Shown here piece after piece: positions 61,575 through 64,000 of a stretch of 64,000 nt of DNA. The DNA comes from Malus domestica. Taxonomy: Eukaryota > Streptophyta > Magnoliopsida > Rosales > Rosaceae. A program made the translations under genes and the position numbers. The notes under the pieces were generated by a model. It had not been told where the DNA came from, did no database searches, and was given only the letters and a program-made list of their open reading frames with translations. The stretch spans positions 8,878,501 through 8,942,500 of the forward strand of contig NC_091669.1 in NCBI RefSeq assembly GCF_042453785.1, given 5' to 3'. The first letter of the stretch is position 1; the number at the start of each line of letters is the position of its first letter.

Positions 61575-61893
61575 GAAATTTTAACAAAACATTATCGGTA
61601 CTGTTCATTTTTAACGAAAAACCACATTTATACATTTTTCTAGTACAATTCACTATACCTTTAAAATGACTTTTCATTAAAAAGAAAGTTTTTTTAAACT
61701 TTTCGTTAGTTTTTCTTAAAATATAATAATAAAAAAGGAAAACTAATTAAAAAGGTTTGAAAACTTTGAGTTTTAATGATAAGGACAAAATAAATGGTAA
61801 AGTGAATGGTACCATGATTAACTTTTTAGTATAAAAATGTAGTTTTTCGTTAAAGTGAATAATACCGATAGCTTTTCGTTAAAGTTCTCTAAT
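61575..61893. mobile_element. Foldback/MITE family C, copy 2 (both arms)
   Basis: The left half (TTTTAACAAAACATTATCGG, AACGAAAAACCACATTTATA, ACTTTTCGTTAGTTTTTCTT) is inverted in the right half (GGAAAACTAATTAAAAAGGT, AAATGTAGTTTTTCGTTAAA, GATAGCTTTTCGTTAAAGTT). About 320 bp, non-coding. Confidence 0.72.
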
Positions 61894-62439
61894 AAAAAAG
61901 GAAGAAGAAGAGAGATGCTTGAGGCCTTGACATAATGGCATCAACCACTTCACTGTTAGAAATGCATCCTCATGGTATATGGGCAACACATTTTAAAGGC
62001 TCAATTATTACTTCATGGCTTGGACCCACCACTGTGTTCTATGGGTCTATGAGTGTATGTGTATATGTGTGTCATGCATTATTCTTCTCCCAATGAAGAT
62101 TTACTTTGATGGGCACTCTTGTTAATGATTTTAACTATTGATTTCTCACCTTTTTTATTCCTAGGTAACATGAGAGATGTTGGACTCTTTTTTAATCATA
62201 TGACAACTCTGTGTTATACATCATGCATTGCACAAAGCATTAGCAAAAGATATTATTATACAATTTGCATATTTTTGTCTTAGATTGTGAGAGTTCGTTT
62301 GGTATCAAAGTTGAGAACGAAATTCAAAATTTTAATTTTTTTCTAAAAGCACATGTTTTGATTTAAAAATTTAAAATTCAAAACCTTGTTTGGTATGCAA
62401 CTTTTCTAAACTAATCCAAAACTGAAAAAGTTAAGTTGA

Positions 62440-62700
62440 AGATCTTGACAGAGCTTTTTTTCCCGTAGTAGATTCTGATCTTCGTTGGGGTTTTGGGCTT
62501 GAATAGTGACCTGAATCTCTGGCGAGATGGCGGAGGAAGGAGACGACGTAGTCAAGTTGAATCCTCTGCAATGTTATGGACTGAGTAGTTGGGGGACTCA
62601 TGGTGGATCACGAGGTAGAAGATGTCGGCAGAGGCGGCGGGGAGGAGGATGAGGGCGGCAACGAGGCTAAAGAGCTAGCATAACATTTCTCTCGTCGTTA
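62440..62700 (-). pseudogene. Relic of an NDR1/HIN1-like (LEA_2) gene
   Basis: Minus-strand pieces in different frames line up with the NHL/LEA_2 order. First a membrane segment LVAALILLPAASADIFYLVI continuing HHESPNYSVHNIA, then GFNLTTSSPSSAISPEIQVT continuing IQAQNPN, then KIRIYYGKKSSV. The family has a single TM helix followed by Y-S-V and the core ..ISPEF.VTV.A.NPN.KI.IYY. At least two frame shifts separate the pieces, and the N-terminus and most of the C-terminal half are absent. It is GC-rich against AT-rich flanks and lies next to a TA run (about 62757-62772). Family by recall, not search. Confidence 0.62.
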
Positions 62701-62994
62701 CGTGGACTTCTAAACTTATTTTGCATCTTAAACAAAACCGAAAACCACGCCACCTCTATATATATATATATATTTATTTATTTATATATACGAAGATGAT
62801 GCTAAAAAATATGAATAATAATGCAGACGTGAATTAGACTAGTTGATTAAAACATAATGTTCGTCACATCACAACTATTTTTTTATATCATTTATAAATT
62901 AGAGTAATTTCGAATACAGTCATAAACAAAGATACAATGAAAATTTCATACTAACAATTACCCTTCTAGTCATCTCTATTTATTGACCCAAAAA

Positions 62995-63155
62995 AAAAAG
63001 GAAAACTAATGAAAATGGCTTGAAAACTTTGAATTTTAATGATAAGGACAAAATAAAGGATAAAGTGAATAGTACCATGATTGATTTTTTAGTGTAAAAA
63101 TGTGGTTTTTCGTTAAAGTGAACAGTACCAGGTGCTTTTCGTTAAAGTTCCCAAA
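62995..63155 (+). mobile_element. Foldback/MITE family C, copy 3 (half element)
   Basis: GGAAAACTAATGAAAATGGC, then TTGAAAACTTTGAATTTTAA, GATAAGGACAAAATAAAGGA and GTGCTTTTCGTTAAAGTTCC match the right half of the element at 61575-61893 with few changes. Confidence 0.75.
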
Positions 63156-63291
63156 AAAAAAGCCATCTCTATTTTTGGTTATCAACTTCTACATAGTTCA
63201 CTACAAAAATATAAAATAAAATTAAAAAAAAAAAAACAAATTCTAGGTGGTTATTTTATTTTGCAACTGCTTTAGCAAGTAAACCCTTAGG

Positions 63292-63650
63292 CTACTCAAC
63301 CACACATGGGTTTAGCGGCGGACTAGGCGGCAAACTCCAAATCCTCGGCTCCGATTTTGAGCTCAGATCGTCGAGGGTCGCGACGAGATTAAGTGGGGGC
63401 CACGACAGCTGCTTCTGACAAATAACATTTCCATCTTTTCCGACTTTTGCCCTCACCCTATCAAACGCCCCCGAGAAAAAACCCGGGAAAGAATCTAAGG
63501 GCGACACGTCATCAGCATCGTAAACGGGTCCCGCCACGTTTCTGTTCGGTTATAACTTAAAACCGTATGCGGCCAAAGCTGACTCGACAGACAAACCCAA
63601 TCCACTACCCGACAAATCTACGGCAAGTTTTTTGTTTTTTTTTTCGTGAC
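63292..63650 (-). pseudogene. Unidentified GC-rich coding relic
   Basis: I do not recognise the product. A minus-strand frame (63540-63292) reads NRNVAGPVYDADDVSPLDSF, PGFFSGAFDRVRAKVGKDGN and VICQKQLSWPPLNLVATLDD, without an ATG. Just upstream in another frame is LAVDLSGSGLGLSVESALAA YGFKL followed by a stop. Base composition is GC-rich compared with its surroundings, like a former coding exon. It could also be the first exon of an unknown gene or captured DNA. No neighbour context helps. Confidence 0.3.
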
Positions 63651-64000
63651 GAAATTACCAAAAGGCCTCTCTAGTCTACTTTTCTTGGGCCACAACTTGG
63701 CTATTTTAGTGTAAGTACGAGGGTAACATTGTAGTTTCAGGTTGAGCGGCCAAACGCATGTGTCTGTTGCGCTGGAAACAAATACGAACAGAAGGTGATG
63801 TTGACTTTAGTTTATGAAGCTTTTTTCTTGTCTATTTAAATTAAAATCTTCTAATTCCGTACATCTGTTTGTTTGTATTTTTGAATTTTGAATATTTGAA
63901 AATTGATTTATTTTCAGTCTACCTAATATAGTTGAACAAATATTTAAGGGTGATTATGTATAAAATTAATAAAAAATTACAATATTAATTATATATCAAC
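63651..64000. other. Right-edge spacer
   Basis: AT-rich sequence to the window end; nothing recognised. Confidence 0.5.

Overview
The window is plant nuclear DNA, most likely from a woody rosid and plausibly from Rosaceae (apple/pear type). Evidence: spliced genes with GT-AG introns, AT-rich spacers, a plant-type U6 snRNA promoter, plant-only families (WRKY, GRAS, WNK, CHASE histidine kinase, NPH3/DOT3, X8), and many short inverted-repeat elements of kinds I associate with apple-type genomes. The species is inference.

Layout. 1-13 kb: the 5' end of an N-acetyltransferase 9-like gene (-) is head to head with an intronless cytochrome b561/DOMON gene (+). A repeat-rich spacer follows, with a hAT-like element, a complete U6 snRNA gene, a tRNA-Leu(CAG) and several MITEs. 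Then comes a two-RRM hnRNP1-like gene (-) that ends in a 14-base coding exon beyond a 2-kb intron. 13-23 kb: no host gene; a 5'-truncated LINE with a 17-bp target duplication and a 2.55-kb solo LTR with a 5-bp target duplication. 23-35 kb: thymidine kinase (+, four exons), a broken DOT3/NPH3-type gene (-), a WNK11-like kinase (-) and an intronless ESS2/DGCR14 gene (-). 35-43 kb: a WRKY1/ZAP1-type group I WRKY gene (+) and a PAT1-branch GRAS gene (-) with a spliced leader and a uORF. 43-58 kb: spacer with MITEs, a SINE and a long-TIR element, then a small secreted X8 protein (-) and a complete 13-exon AHK2-type cytokinin receptor (-). 58-64 kb: repeat-dense spacer with MITEs, a foldback family in three copies, a hairpin with 22-bp arms, a relic of an NDR1/HIN1-like (LEA_2) gene and an unidentified GC-rich relic.

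The genes do not form a pathway. From memory, hnRNP, thymidine kinase and DGCR14 are near-neighbours on Arabidopsis chromosome 3 (At3g07810, At3g07800, At3g07790), and hnRNP and WNK11 are neighbours on chromosome 5 (At5g55550, At5g55560), so 8-35 kb looks like conserved gene order. I found no clearly new biological system. The best leads are the hnRNP terminal exon with a self-terminating retained intron, the degraded DOT3-like gene, the CT repeats abutting two splice donors, and the inverted-repeat loci near 47.6 and 59.9 kb. Exon borders were read by eye from splice motifs and family similarity.
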